Part shown: piece by piece, positions 7,409 through 16,222 of the stretch | Layout: the number at the start of each line of letters is the position of its first letter | How positions within the stretch are numbered: the first letter of the stretch is position 1 | Source of the DNA: Verrucomicrobiota bacterium | Lineage (GTDB): Bacteria > Verrucomicrobiota > Verrucomicrobiia > Opitutales > UBA953 | NCBI GenBank assembly: GCA_030831965.1 | Contig: JAURJZ010000008.1 | Span: forward strand, 1 to 47,698 | Direction of reading: 5' to 3' | DNA length: 47,698 nucleotides | The notes under the pieces: generated by a model | What the model saw: only the letters and a program-made list of their open reading frames with translations | What the model was told of the DNA's origin: nothing | The model's database searches: none | Made by a program: the position numbers and the translations under genes

Positions 7409-9375
7409 CCCGCCTGCGACACAAGCTCAGGCTCGCCCTCGCGTCGCTCGGCCACCGGCTCGGCCAGCCCGACCTGCTCGACGGCGCCGTGCTCCTGCTG
7501 ACCCTGGCCGGCGCCTGGATGATGGCCCTCCACCAAGGCGGCGCCCGCGCCGAGGGCCTGGTCTACGGGGCGCGGTGCATCCTCGCCGCGGCCTGCCTCC
7601 ACGGCGCGGCCGTCGCCAGCCGCCGCGAGCAGGGCTTCCGCCTGGTTCGGACCGGCCTCCTCCCCCTCCCCTTCGTCGGGTGGCTGGCGGTCGACGCCGC
7701 CTTCCTCGCGCCCGACCCCGGGCAAGCCCTCGAGCGTTGGGTCGTGGTCGCCCTGGGCGCCCTGGCCGTGTGGCTCACGCTCCACCACGCCCGGCGCGCC
7801 TGGAGCCAGGCCGTCACCCTCCTCCTCATCGTCGGGCCGGCCTCGCTCATGGCCAGCGGCGCCTACGATCGCGAGGGCGGCCAGGTTCGCGCGCTCATCG
7901 GCCTGCAGCCCGACCCCGCCTACTCGTCGCACTTCACATCGGCCTTCGGCTCACCCGGCGCCTGCGCCGCGATCATGCTTCTGGCGCTGCTCCCCGCCCT
8001 GGCCGCCGCCCTCAACCCGCGTCACAAGCCCTGGCTCAGGGGCGTCTGCGCCTACTTCGCGGTGCTGCTTCTCATCGGCCTGCACCAGACCCATCACGGC
8101 TGGGCCTGGCTGGGTTTCGCCGGCGGCGCGCTCTTCGCCGGCCAGGCGCTACGCCGCAGGGCGGGCGCCGGCTGGCTCGACCTGCGCCTGCTCGCCGCCC
8201 TCGGACCCCTCGCCGCCTGGGCGGGCGGCCGATTCCTGGACATCGGCGCGCTGCGCGGATCCAGCTCGCCCGCGGAGTCGCCCCTCGCCCAGGGCGCCTG
8301 GCGGAGCCTGCTGCAGGACCCCCTTCTCGGCGGCGGCGCGGGCTCCTACCCCTTGGCCTTCGAGGCGGTCCGGCCCCACGCCTGGCAAACCGACCCGGCA
8401 TCGCCCGGCAGCCTCCTCCTGCAGCTGGCCGCCGAGCACGGCGCGCTCGGCGTGCTGCTGGCGGCGCTCCCGCTCGCCGCCGTTCTCATCGCCTGCGCCA
8501 AGGCCGCGCTGGCTAAGCCAGCCGCCACCCAGCCGGGCGACATCCCGGCGCTCGAGCGCCAGCAGCTGCGACGCACCCTCGCGGCGGGCGGCGTCGCCGG
8601 AGTCGCGGCGGCGCTGTGGACGCTCAGCCTCGACCACGCCGGCAGCCAGCCGGGTGTCGTGTTGCTCGTCCTGCTCGTCCTGGCCGTCGTCGTGCGGGCC
8701 GCGGAGGTGTCGGGAGAGACCCACGTCCCCTGGCCTGCGGCTGGGCGCGCCGCGATCGGCTTCGCCGCGGTCATCCTGCCGCTCGCCCTAGCGCCGCTTG
8801 CCTTGGCGCCCCTCCAGGCGGCCCGACTCGCCCAGCCTGCCGAGGAGACCGTGAACGCCTTCTCGCCGGAGGGCATGGAGGGCGGCAACCTCCTCCCCGC
8901 CGACCAGGAGCTCCGGCTGCGCGAGGCCTCCGCGGCCTTGGCCGCCTCGCTGCGTTGCAACCCCCTGCACGGCGGGCGGGCGGCCGCCCGGGCCCAGGCC
9001 CTCTCCCTCCTCATCCGCCAGGCGCCCGATGACGCGCGACTCCTCGCCCAGGCAAGGGCCGAGGCCGACCGGGCCGTGAGGCTGGCGCCGCGGCTCCCCC
9101 AGCCCCGGCTGGTCCGGGGATCGCTGCTCCTCAGTTCGCACAGCGCCGACGATCGGGCGTCGGGCTTGGCCGAGATCGAGACGGCCGCGCGGATCGCGCC
9201 GCGCAACCAGGCGACGACCCTTCGGCGGGCCCAGGCGCTCGGACAATCCGGGGCCGCCCCCGAGGCGCTCCGGGCGGCGCTGGAGCTGGCGCGGCTGACC
9301 TCGCCCAACCGCCCCGAGATCCCGCAGCGACTCTCCCTGCTCCCTCCCGCCCCCGACAAGGCCGGCCCGCGATGA
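7405..9375 (+). CDS. O-antigen-ligase-like polytopic membrane protein with soluble C-terminal repeat region
   Basis: This is a 656-residue protein. Residues about 25-475 form roughly ten or more hydrophobic helices. The central loop has the Wzy_C/O-antigen-ligase pattern: QDPLLGGGAGSYPLAF resembles the family's G-x-G-x-G-x-F region, followed by LLLQLAAEHGALGVLLAALP, which matches the ligase motif preceding the last TMs. The C-terminal roughly 170 residues are soluble and Ala/Arg-rich with helix pairs resembling TPRs. Proteins of this family ligate or polymerise surface glycans in the inner membrane; the substrate is unknown and no glycosyltransferases lie nearby. The start at 7405 overlaps the folA stop by 4 nt. 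The family call is good, the precise function open. Confidence 0.72.
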   Translation: MTRLRHKLRLALASLGHRLGQPDLLDGAVLLLTLAGAWMMALHQGGARAEGLVYGARCILAAACLHGAAVASRREQGFRLVRTGLLPLPFVGWLAVDAAFLAPDPGQALERWVVVALGALAVWLTLHHARRAWSQAVTLLLIVGPASLMASGAYDREGGQVRALIGLQPDPAYSSHFTSAFGSPGACAAIMLLALLPALAAALNPRHKPWLRGVCAYFAVLLLIGLHQTHHGWAWLGFAGGALFAGQALRRRAGAGWLDLRLLAALGPLAAWAGGRFLDIGALRGSSSPAESPLAQGAWRSLLQDPLLGGGAGSYPLAFEAVRPHAWQTDPASPGSLLLQLAAEHGALGVLLAALPLAAVLIACAKAALAKPAATQPGDIPALERQQLRRTLAAGGVAGVAAALWTLSLDHAGSQPGVVLLVLLVLAVVVRAAEVSGETHVPWPAAGRAAIGFAAVILPLALAPLALAPLQAARLAQPAEETVNAFSPEGMEGGNLLPADQELRLREASAALAASLRCNPLHGGRAAARAQALSLLIRQAPDDARLLAQARAEADRAVRLAPRLPQPRLVRGSLLLSSHSADDRASGLAEIETAARIAPRNQATTLRRAQALGQSGAAPEALRAALELARLTSPNRPEIPQRLSLLPPAPDKAGPR

Positions 9376-9608
9376 TGCCCGAAATGCCCAGCTCGCGCCG
9401 CCGCGCCATCCACCGGCGCAACCTCTACCTGATGGTCGCGGGCGTGGCCGCGGCCGCGGCCTGCCTCCTCGTGGAACCGGTCGAAACGGGAGCCGACGCC
9501 GCCCCGGCTGAGCGCATGTCGCCCGGCGCCCCGCCCGAGATCGCGGTTCGGCCCAACGCCCCGACAGAGCCCGTCATGGGCGCCCGCGCGCCGGGTCCCG
9601 GGAGCTGA
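9372..9608 (+). CDS. Small membrane-anchored protein of unknown function
   Basis: This is a 78-residue protein whose ATG overlaps the preceding ligase-like gene's stop (ATGA), a typical sign of translational coupling. An Arg-rich start (SSRRRAIHRRN) is followed by one hydrophobic segment (LYLMVAGVAAAAACLL, residues about 19-34) and a Pro/Ala-rich tail predicted to be outside. No family is recognised. Reality is supported mainly by the coupled start and the positive-inside membrane segment, and it could be a chance frame in GC-rich DNA. A 51-nt gap precedes nuoJ. Confidence 0.5.
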   Translation: MMPEMPSSRRRAIHRRNLYLMVAGVAAAAACLLVEPVETGADAAPAERMSPGAPPEIAVRPNAPTEPVMGARAPGPGS

Positions 9609-9659
9609 GCCCTAGGTTTTGCCTTTCCAAGCGGACGGGCTGACCCCTACGTTCTGTCC

Positions 9660-10187
9660 ATGCCGGACCCTCTGTTCGTCTTCATCGCCGCCTTGACGCT
9701 CGGAGCCTGCTGCCTCCTCGTCGCGAGCCGCAACCCGGTGACCTCGGCCATGGGGATGATCCTCGCCCTCGTCGGCATCGCCGCGGAGTTCTTCCTGCTC
9801 GACGCCTACTTCCTCGGCGTCCTCCAGGTGCTGGTCTACGCCGGCGCGGTGATGGTGCTCTTCCTCTTCATCATCATGCTGCTGGACGTGCAGCCCCCGG
9901 GGGGCGCCTACCCCTGGAAACGGGCCCTCGCCGGCGGGGCCGCCTTCCTGCTCCTTTCCGCCGCCGCCTTCGCCCTGCTCGCCCCCGAGGGGTCCCTCGC
10001 CAAGGCCGCCGGCCCCACCCCGCCCGAGCTGGCCGCCAACCCCGAGTCCTACGCCACCGCGGCCAAGGCCTTCGGCCGCTCGCTCTACACCAAGTACATG
10101 CTGCCCCTGCAGATGGCCGGACTCCTCCTCCTCCTCGCCCTTGTCGGCGTCGTCACCCTGGCCAAGGCGCCCAAGTCCGCCGACTGA
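9660..10187 (+). CDS. nuoJ: NADH-quinone oxidoreductase subunit J
   Basis: This membrane-arm subunit of complex I (ND6 homologue) sits near the quinone-site/membrane-arm junction. It has 175 residues with about five TM helices. The helix-3 segment LQVLVYAGAVMVLFLFIIMLL is diagnostic, including the conserved VYAGAVMVLFLF with its pi-bulge region. It is the first gene of a nuoJKLMN set and precedes nuoK by 6 nt. The leader is C-rich without a clear Shine-Dalgarno. Confidence 0.95.
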   Translation: MPDPLFVFIAALTLGACCLLVASRNPVTSAMGMILALVGIAAEFFLLDAYFLGVLQVLVYAGAVMVLFLFIIMLLDVQPPGGAYPWKRALAGGAAFLLLSAAAFALLAPEGSLAKAAGPTPPELAANPESYATAAKAFGRSLYTKYMLPLQMAGLLLLLALVGVVTLAKAPKSAD

Positions 10188-10193
10188 ACCGCC

Positions 10194-10505
10194 ATGGAAT
10201 CGACCACCCTCGCCCACCACCTCCTGCTCGCCGCGCTGGTCTTTTGCGCCGGCCTGACCGGGGTGCTCGTCCGCCGCAACCTCCTCGTCACCTACATGTG
10301 CCTCGAGCTGATGCTCGCCGCGACCATGCTGGCCCTGGTCGCCTTCTCCCGCTTCAACGGGACGATGGACGGGGCGGTCCTCGTTTTCTTCGTCATCACC
10401 GTCGCCGCCGCCGAGGTCGCGGTCGGGCTCGCCCTCATCGTCGCCCTCTTCCGCCGCACCGGCGCGGTCGGATCCGACCGCCTCGACTCCCTCGCCGACC
10501 GCTGA
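10194..10505 (+). CDS. nuoK: NADH-quinone oxidoreductase subunit K
   Basis: This is a complex I membrane-arm subunit (ND4L homologue) of 103 residues with three TM helices. TM2 holds the conserved glutamate in [20 protein letters not shown], and TM3 holds the second in [19 protein letters not shown]; both acidic residues are used in proton transfer. It lies 6 nt after nuoJ and 4 nt before nuoL. Confidence 0.96.
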   Translation: MESTTLAHHLLLAALVFCAGLTGVLVRRNLLVTYMCLELMLAATMLALVAFSRFNGTMDGAVLVFFVITVAAAEVAVGLALIVALFRRTGAVGSDRLDSLADR

Positions 10506-10509
10506 GACC

Positions 10510-12327
10510 ATGGACGCCCACCTTCTCCACTGGATCCTCCTGCTGCCGCTCGGCTCGGCCGCCGCCTGCGGCCTCCTCCTGCGCCGCCGCGGCGCGGCCG
10601 CCGGCATCCTGTCCATCGCGACGGCCTTCGCCGTGGCCGGCCTCGCCCTCGCGGTTCTGGCAGGCCTCGCCCCCGGCCAGACCCTCGCCTGGCAGGCGGA
10701 GATCGGGCGGCTCGGCGGGGTGCCCATCCGCGTCGGCTACCTGCTCGACGGCCACGCGGCGCTCATGCTCTTCGTCGTCACCTTCGTCGGCGCCTGGATT
10801 CACCTCTTCTCCTGGGGCTACATGCGCGACGACGGCGCCCGCGGCCGCTTCTTCGGCGGCCTCTCGCTCTTCATGTTCGCCATCCTCGGCATCGTGCTCG
10901 CCGACGGGCTGCTCATGACCTTCGCCTTCTGGGAGCTGGTCGGCTTCTGCTCCTACCTCCTCATCTCGCATTACTTCGACACCGACTTCGCGCCGCCCGC
11001 CGCGAACAAGGCCTTCATCGCCAACCGCGTCGGCGACCTCGGCTTCATCCTGGGCATCGCCATGTGCCTGGCCACCTACGGCGCGGCCGACTTCGCCAGC
11101 CTCAAGGCCGCCGCCGCGGCCAAGCCCGCGCCCGCCCTCCTCGGCTTCCTCCTCCTCTGCGGCTTCATCGGCAAGTCGGCCCAGTTCCCCCTCCACGTCT
11201 GGCTGACCGACGCGATGGCGGGCCCCACCCCGGTCTCGGCCCTCATCCACGCCGCCACGATGGTGGCCGCCGGCGTCTTCCTCATGGCCCGGGTCGACTT
11301 CCTGCTCGCGCCGGAGGTCCTGCAGCTCTGCCTCTGGTCCGGCGCCGCCATGGCCGCCCTCGCCGGGCTCTGCGCCCTCGCCCAGACCGACATCAAGAAG
11401 TCGCTCGCCTACTCCACCCTCGCCCACCTCGGCGTCATGGGTGCCGCCCTCGGCCTGGGGCGCGCCGACCTCGCCCTCCTCCACATGGCCATGCACGCCT
11501 TCTTCAAGGCGACGCTCTTCCTCGGGGCCGGCTCCGTCATCCACGGCTGCCACCACGGCCAGGACATGCTCCGGATGGGCGGGCTCGCCTCGCGCATGCG
11601 GCTGACCTTCGCCGCCTTCCTCGCCGCCACCCTCTCCAACTGCGCCCTGCCCTTCCTCGCGGGCTGGTACTCAAAGGACGCCATCCTCGAGGCCGCCCAC
11701 GGCTCCAGCATCGGCGCCTTCGCCCTGCTCGCGCTGGCGGCCGTCGCGACGTGCCTGTACAGCGCGCGCATGATCCGCCTCGTCTTCCTCGGCGAGGCCC
11801 GGTCGGAGGAGGCCCGCGCGGCCCACGAGTCGCCCTGGACCATGACCCTGCCCCTGGTCGTGCTCGGCCTCGGCTACAGCATCATCGCCGGCACCTATCT
11901 CGGCCTGCCCGCCGCCGCCGTGCACGTGCTCCCGAAACCGATGGCCTTCCACCTGGGCGCCGCCTCGGCCGTCGGCCTCGCCGCCCTGCTGCTCGGCCTC
12001 GGCGCCCTGCGGTTCTACGGGCGCTCCTCCGGCGACGCGCTGCGCGACGCCGCCCCCGGCGCCTACCGCGCCCTCGAGCGGCGCTGGATGGACGACGCCT
12101 ACGGCTGGTGGATCGACAGAGTCCAGCAGCCCGCGATCGAGGTCCTCGCCTTCCTCGACCTCGCCCTCGTCAACGGGCTGGCGGGCAAGGTCCTCGCGGG
12201 CGGCATCCCCGCCCTGCTCGGCGCCGCCTCGCGCCGCCTTTTCCACGCCGGATCCGTCCGGGCCAACGCCGCCTGGTTCACGGCCGGCGCCGCCCTCATC
12301 GCCGCCCTCCTCCTCGGCGCCCTCTGA
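10510..12327 (+). CDS. nuoL: NADH-quinone oxidoreductase subunit L
   Basis: This is the distal antiporter-like proton-pumping subunit of complex I (ND5 homologue), 605 residues and about 16 TM helices including the long lateral helix expected at the C-terminus. Key residues are canonical: the TM5 Glu in FAFWELVGFCSYLLI, the TM7 Lys in FIGKSAQFPLHVW, and LTDAMAGPTPVSALIHAATMV following it. QTDIKKSLAYSTLAHLG matches the TM10-11 region. These intact charged residues contrast with the altered NuoM next door. It is separated from nuoM by 1 nt. Confidence 0.96.
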   Translation: MDAHLLHWILLLPLGSAAACGLLLRRRGAAAGILSIATAFAVAGLALAVLAGLAPGQTLAWQAEIGRLGGVPIRVGYLLDGHAALMLFVVTFVGAWIHLFSWGYMRDDGARGRFFGGLSLFMFAILGIVLADGLLMTFAFWELVGFCSYLLISHYFDTDFAPPAANKAFIANRVGDLGFILGIAMCLATYGAADFASLKAAAAAKPAPALLGFLLLCGFIGKSAQFPLHVWLTDAMAGPTPVSALIHAATMVAAGVFLMARVDFLLAPEVLQLCLWSGAAMAALAGLCALAQTDIKKSLAYSTLAHLGVMGAALGLGRADLALLHMAMHAFFKATLFLGAGSVIHGCHHGQDMLRMGGLASRMRLTFAAFLAATLSNCALPFLAGWYSKDAILEAAHGSSIGAFALLALAAVATCLYSARMIRLVFLGEARSEEARAAHESPWTMTLPLVVLGLGYSIIAGTYLGLPAAAVHVLPKPMAFHLGAASAVGLAALLLGLGALRFYGRSSGDALRDAAPGAYRALERRWMDDAYGWWIDRVQQPAIEVLAFLDLALVNGLAGKVLAGGIPALLGAASRRLFHAGSVRANAAWFTAGAALIAALLLGAL

Positions 12328-12328
12328 C

Positions 12329-13723
12329 ATGACCGTCCTCGCCCTTCCCGCCGGCTCCCTGCTCGACGCCGCCGTCTTCGCGCCCCTCGCCGCCGGCGCC
12401 CTGCTCCTCCTCGCCGGGCGGCGGCTCGAGACCGCCTGGCAGGTCATCGCGGCCAACCTCGCCGCGCTTCCCGCGCTCCTGCAGCTCGGCTTCCTCCTGA
12501 GCGAGGGTCGCCTCGGCGGCGCCAGCCCCCTCGGCGGCTTCCTCCTCGAGCCGCTGGGGGCCGCCCTCTTCGGCATGACCGTCCTTGTCGGCGCCGCCGC
12601 CCTGCACCGCGCCCTCCGCCAGCTCGGCCAGGTCGAGCTGCCCCATCTTTACCTCGGGCTCATCCTCATCCTGTGGAGCGGCACCCTGGGCGCGTTCGCC
12701 TCGCCCTTGTCGACGCCGTCGGGGGTCCTTGCCGCCTACGTCTACCATGAGTTCGCCCTCATCCCGACCTTCGTGCTGACGCTCTTCTGGGGAGGCGACG
12801 GCCGCCGGTCCGCGGCGATGCAGATGGCGGTCACCCTGACGCTCGGCGCCATGGTCGGCCTGGCCGGCCTGTTCCTCTGCGACTTCCAGCCCTCCCACGC
12901 CGAGGCGCCCGCCATCGGCCTCATCCTGCTCGGCTTCGGCACCCTGGTCTCCCTCTTCCCCTTCCACTCCTGGGCGGCTCCCGTCTACTCGGCGGCGCCA
13001 AGCCCGGTGGCGATGCTCCACGCCGGCGCCCTCAAGAAGTTCGGCCTGGCCGTGATCGCCGCGTTCGGCGTCGGCCGGCTCGGCCCCTGGTCCGACGTCC
13101 TCCTCTGGCTCGCCCTCGGCAACACCGTGCTGCTCGGCGCCGTCTGCCTGGCCCAGCGCGACCTCAAGCAGCTTGTCAGCTGGAGCTCCGTGGCCCACAT
13201 GGGACCCATCTTCCTCGGCCTTTGGGTCGCCGACCGCACCGGCCAGCCCGACGGCCTCGTCGCCGCCGCCGTCCTCATGACCGCGCACGGCCTCGCCGCC
13301 GCCGCGCTCTTCGCACTGTCCAACGACGTCCGGGCGCGCGCCGGCACCTACCGGCTCGACGAGCTGGGCGGGCTCGCCGGGCGCGCGCCGGTCCTCGCCG
13401 CCCTCTTCATCGCCGCCACCATGGCGTCGATCGGCCTCCCCGGCTTCGGCAACTTCTGGGGCGAGCTGGGGGTTTTCCTCTCGCTGCGGGACCAATCCCT
13501 CTGGATCCAGGCCGCGGCCGCCTCGACCGTCGTTCTCTCCGCCGTCTACATGCTCCGCGCCACGGCCTCCACCTTCCACGGACCCCTCCGGCCTGAGCTC
13601 GCGGCCGCGGAATCCCGCGGCGACCTCGGATGGGCGGACCGGCTCGGACCCCTCGCCCTTCTCGCGGCCTCGCTCGTCCTCGGCTGCTATCCCGCGATCG
13701 TGACCCGCCTGTTCCCCCAATGA
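12329..13723 (+). CDS. nuoM: NADH-quinone oxidoreductase subunit M, divergent
   Basis: This is the middle antiporter-like subunit of complex I (ND4 homologue). It has 464 residues, about 45 shorter than E. coli NuoM. The TM5 Glu (YHEFALIP, E141), a TM8 Lys (AGALKKFGL, about K237) and the TM12 Glu (FWGELGVF) are present. The TM7 motif is unusual. In E. coli the segment is AVKMPVVPLHGWLPDAH; here it is TLVSLFPFHSWAAPVY, so the Lys equivalent to K234 is Leu206 and the LPDAH motif is gone. CLAQRDLKQLVSWSSVAHMG matches the TM10 region. It overlaps nuoN as ATGA. It belongs to the NuoM family by position and overall similarity, but its proton channel may work differently. Confidence 0.9.
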   Translation: MTVLALPAGSLLDAAVFAPLAAGALLLLAGRRLETAWQVIAANLAALPALLQLGFLLSEGRLGGASPLGGFLLEPLGAALFGMTVLVGAAALHRALRQLGQVELPHLYLGLILILWSGTLGAFASPLSTPSGVLAAYVYHEFALIPTFVLTLFWGGDGRRSAAMQMAVTLTLGAMVGLAGLFLCDFQPSHAEAPAIGLILLGFGTLVSLFPFHSWAAPVYSAAPSPVAMLHAGALKKFGLAVIAAFGVGRLGPWSDVLLWLALGNTVLLGAVCLAQRDLKQLVSWSSVAHMGPIFLGLWVADRTGQPDGLVAAAVLMTAHGLAAAALFALSNDVRARAGTYRLDELGGLAGRAPVLAALFIAATMASIGLPGFGNFWGELGVFLSLRDQSLWIQAAAASTVVLSAVYMLRATASTFHGPLRPELAAAESRGDLGWADRLGPLALLAASLVLGCYPAIVTRLFPQ

Positions 13724-15237
13724 CCCACGCCCTCGCCGCCCTCGACGCCTTCAAGTCGGCCGCCCCGCAGGCGGGCGACTGGGCGTCGATCCTGCCGGAA
13801 ATCCTCGTCGCCGGCCTCGGCGTCTTCGCCTTGCTCCAGGCGCTCACCCTGCCCGCCTCCGGCCGATGGCTGATCCCCGCCGTGGCCCGGGTCGGCCTGC
13901 TGCTGGCGGGCTTCCTCGCCTACCAGGCCGGCGAATCCGAGGGCGCGCGCTTCGGCGGGCTGCTCCAGCAGGACGCGTCGACCCACCTCTGGCGCCAGCT
14001 CTTCCTGCTCTGCGCCCTGCTCACCAGCCTGGTCGGCGGGCGCTTCTTCCGCCAGCGCGGGGCCGACGAGGCGGAATTCCACCACATCCTCCTCCTGGTC
14101 ACCGCCTCGCTGATGATGCTCGCCCAGTCGTCGCACGTCGTGACGTTCTTCGTCGCACTGGAAACCGCCACCGTCGGGCTCTATGTCCTCTGCGGCTTCC
14201 TGCGCCGGAGCGCCGCGTCCCTCGAGGCGGGCGTCCGCTACCTCGTCGCCGGCGGCCTCAGCTCCGCCCTCCTCCTGATGGGGTTCGTCCTCCTGCACGG
14301 CGTCGCCGGCATGCACCTGCCCAAGGGCGCCGACCCGCTCCAGTTCGCCTCCATCGCGGCGGCCCTCCTCGGGCACGGCGGCGAGCCCCTCGCCCTGGTC
14401 GGCGCGGCCCTGGTTCTCGCCGGCCTCGGCTTCAAGCTCGGGGCGTTCCCCTTCCATGGCTGGGTGCCCGACGTGTACCAAGGCGCGCCCACCCCGACCA
14501 CCGCGCTGCTCGCCACCGCCTCCAAGTCCGCCGGCGTGGTCGGGCTGGTCCTCGTGGTGAGCGGCCCCCTCGCCCCGCTCGCCGCCAAGCTCAGCCCCGT
14601 CCTCGCCGTCCTCGCCGGCGGCTCGCTCCTCGCCGGCAACCTCGCCGCCCTGGGCTCGAGCGACACCAAGCGGGCGCTGGCGCTCTCCGGCGTCTCCCAC
14701 GCCGGCTTCCTCCTCGCCGGCATCGCCGGCCTCGTCACCCTCCGTTCCCAGGAGGGCGTGTTCGGGGCGGCCGACATCGCGCTGCCGATCGTCCTGGCCT
14801 ACCTGCTGGCCTATGTCCTCGGCACCTTCGCGACGATGGGAGCCCTCGCCGCCCTGCCCGCGGAGTCCGATGAGCGCCGCCCGCTGGTGGCCCTGCGCGG
14901 CCTCATCCGCCGCAGCCCCTCGCTCGCGGCGGGTCTCACCCTCGGCATCGGCTCCCTCGCCGGCATCCCGCCCTCGATCGGGTTCTTCGCCAAGGTGCTC
15001 ATCCTATGGGTGCTCGTCTCCGCGGAGGCCTGGACCCTGCTTGCGCTGGCGGTCGTGTCGGTCGCCGTCAGCATCCACTACTACTTCTCCATCATCCGCG
15101 AGGCCACGGTGCGCACCGCGCCCGACGGCGAGGTCCCGCCCCGGATCCCCCTGCTCGACCGCGCCCTCCCCCTGGGCCTCGGCATCCTCACCGTGCTGCT
15201 CGGCCTCGGCTCCCTGATCAAGGCCGCCCTCGGCTGA
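13720..15237 (+). CDS. nuoN: NADH-quinone oxidoreductase subunit N
   Basis: This is the proximal antiporter-like subunit of complex I (ND2 homologue), 505 residues with about 14 TM helices. The TM7 Lys is intact in GLGFKLGAFPFHGWVPDVYQ, followed by the family motif GAPTPTTALLATASKSAG. LGSSDTKRALALSGVSHAGF and LAGIPPSIGFFAKVLI are later NuoN signatures. The ATG at 13720 overlaps the nuoM stop by 4 nt; an in-frame extension upstream would run into nuoM. It is the last gene of the cluster and ends 1 nt before the convergent xerD. No nuoA-I genes are in the window. Confidence 0.96.
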   Translation: MTHALAALDAFKSAAPQAGDWASILPEILVAGLGVFALLQALTLPASGRWLIPAVARVGLLLAGFLAYQAGESEGARFGGLLQQDASTHLWRQLFLLCALLTSLVGGRFFRQRGADEAEFHHILLLVTASLMMLAQSSHVVTFFVALETATVGLYVLCGFLRRSAASLEAGVRYLVAGGLSSALLLMGFVLLHGVAGMHLPKGADPLQFASIAAALLGHGGEPLALVGAALVLAGLGFKLGAFPFHGWVPDVYQGAPTPTTALLATASKSAGVVGLVLVVSGPLAPLAAKLSPVLAVLAGGSLLAGNLAALGSSDTKRALALSGVSHAGFLLAGIAGLVTLRSQEGVFGAADIALPIVLAYLLAYVLGTFATMGALAALPAESDERRPLVALRGLIRRSPSLAAGLTLGIGSLAGIPPSIGFFAKVLILWVLVSAEAWTLLALAVVSVAVSIHYYFSIIREATVRTAPDGEVPPRIPLLDRALPLGLGILTVLLGLGSLIKAALG

Positions 15238-15238
15238 G

Positions 15239-16174
15239 TCAGCGGCGACGGCCGCGGGGGTGGTGTCGCCGGTGGCTTTCGGCCAGGGCGGCCCGCTCGA
15301 CCCCGGTGTAGACCTGGGTCGTCGCGATGTCCGCGTGCCCAAGCAGCTCCTGGATGGATCGCAGGTCGGCGCCCCCGCCGAGCAGGTGCGTGGCGAAGGC
15401 GTGCCGGAGAAGATGCGGCTTCACCGGCTTGGCGATGCCGGCGCGGCGGGCGGCGGTCCTCACGCCGACCCAGAACGTCTTGCGGGAGAGGGCCTGGCCG
15501 CGCTCGGAGAGGAAGACCGCGCTGCCCGTCGTCCGGCGGACAAGCGCCGGTCGCCCGGCCTTGAGATAGGCGGCGATGGCCGCCGAGGCCGAGGCGCCCA
15601 CCGGCACGACCCGGTCCTTCGAGCCCTTGCCGCGCACCCGCACCATCGCCTCGCCGAGGTCGAGCGCCTGGAGCTCCAGCCCGCAGAGCTCGGAGACGCG
15701 CAACCCGGATCCGTACATCAGCTCCAGCATCGCGCGGTCCCTGAGGCCGTGCGGGGTGGAGGTGTCGGGAGCGGACACCAGGGCGGCCGCCTCCTCCGGC
15801 GAGAGCATGCCGGGCAACCGGCGGCGATGGCGCGGACCCCTAGTCAGCTCGCTGAAGTCATCCCTCCGGGCTCCCGACCTGACCAGGAAGCCGGCCAGCG
15901 CCCGGGCCGCGGACAGCTTGCGCGCCAAGGTCGCCGCCGAGCATCCCCGGCGGTCGAGCCAGCGCACGAAGCCCTCGAGCTCGGTCCGGCCAACCTCGGC
16001 CCACGCCGCGCGCCCGGCCCTCGCGCAGCGCTCTGCCAGCTGGCGGAGATCGCCCTCGTAGGCGGCGGCGGTGTGGCTCGAGAGACCCCGCTCAAGCGAG
16101 AGGTGCGCGAGGAAGGCCTCGACCGGCTCGGCCAGTCCCTCGGGCAGGTTGGGCTTGGGGCGCCTCGGGCGCAT
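15239..16174 (-). CDS. xerD: Site-specific tyrosine recombinase XerD-like
   Basis: This 311-residue tyrosine recombinase is expected to act with XerC at dif to resolve chromosome dimers. The N-terminal SAM-like core-binding domain (about residues 14-100) includes FLAHLSLERGLSSHTAAAY. The catalytic domain carries Arg in GSGLRVSELCGL, Lys in VRGKGSKDRVVPVG, His-x-x-Arg in PHLLRHAFATHLL, His in LGHADIATTQVYT and the Tyr in the same segment. A second Xer gene lies at 46.0-47.0 kb. The XerD/XerC split is tentative; PHLLRHAFATHLL and QELLGHADIATTQ favour XerD. It is divergent from argA, with 48 nt between, and convergent with nuoN. Confidence 0.88.
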   Translation of the reverse strand: MRPRRPKPNLPEGLAEPVEAFLAHLSLERGLSSHTAAAYEGDLRQLAERCARAGRAAWAEVGRTELEGFVRWLDRRGCSAATLARKLSAARALAGFLVRSGARRDDFSELTRGPRHRRRLPGMLSPEEAAALVSAPDTSTPHGLRDRAMLELMYGSGLRVSELCGLELQALDLGEAMVRVRGKGSKDRVVPVGASASAAIAAYLKAGRPALVRRTTGSAVFLSERGQALSRKTFWVGVRTAARRAGIAKPVKPHLLRHAFATHLLGGGADLRSIQELLGHADIATTQVYTGVERAALAESHRRHHPRGRRR

Positions 16175-16222
16175 GCGGATGCAGTGTTGCCCCCGGCGCG
16201 GCGGAGTCCATAAGGAACGACC

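Noticed and set aside
15239-16174. Phage or integrative-element integrase
   Set aside because: Length and motifs match housekeeping XerD; there are no phage genes, tRNA attachment site or direct repeats nearby.
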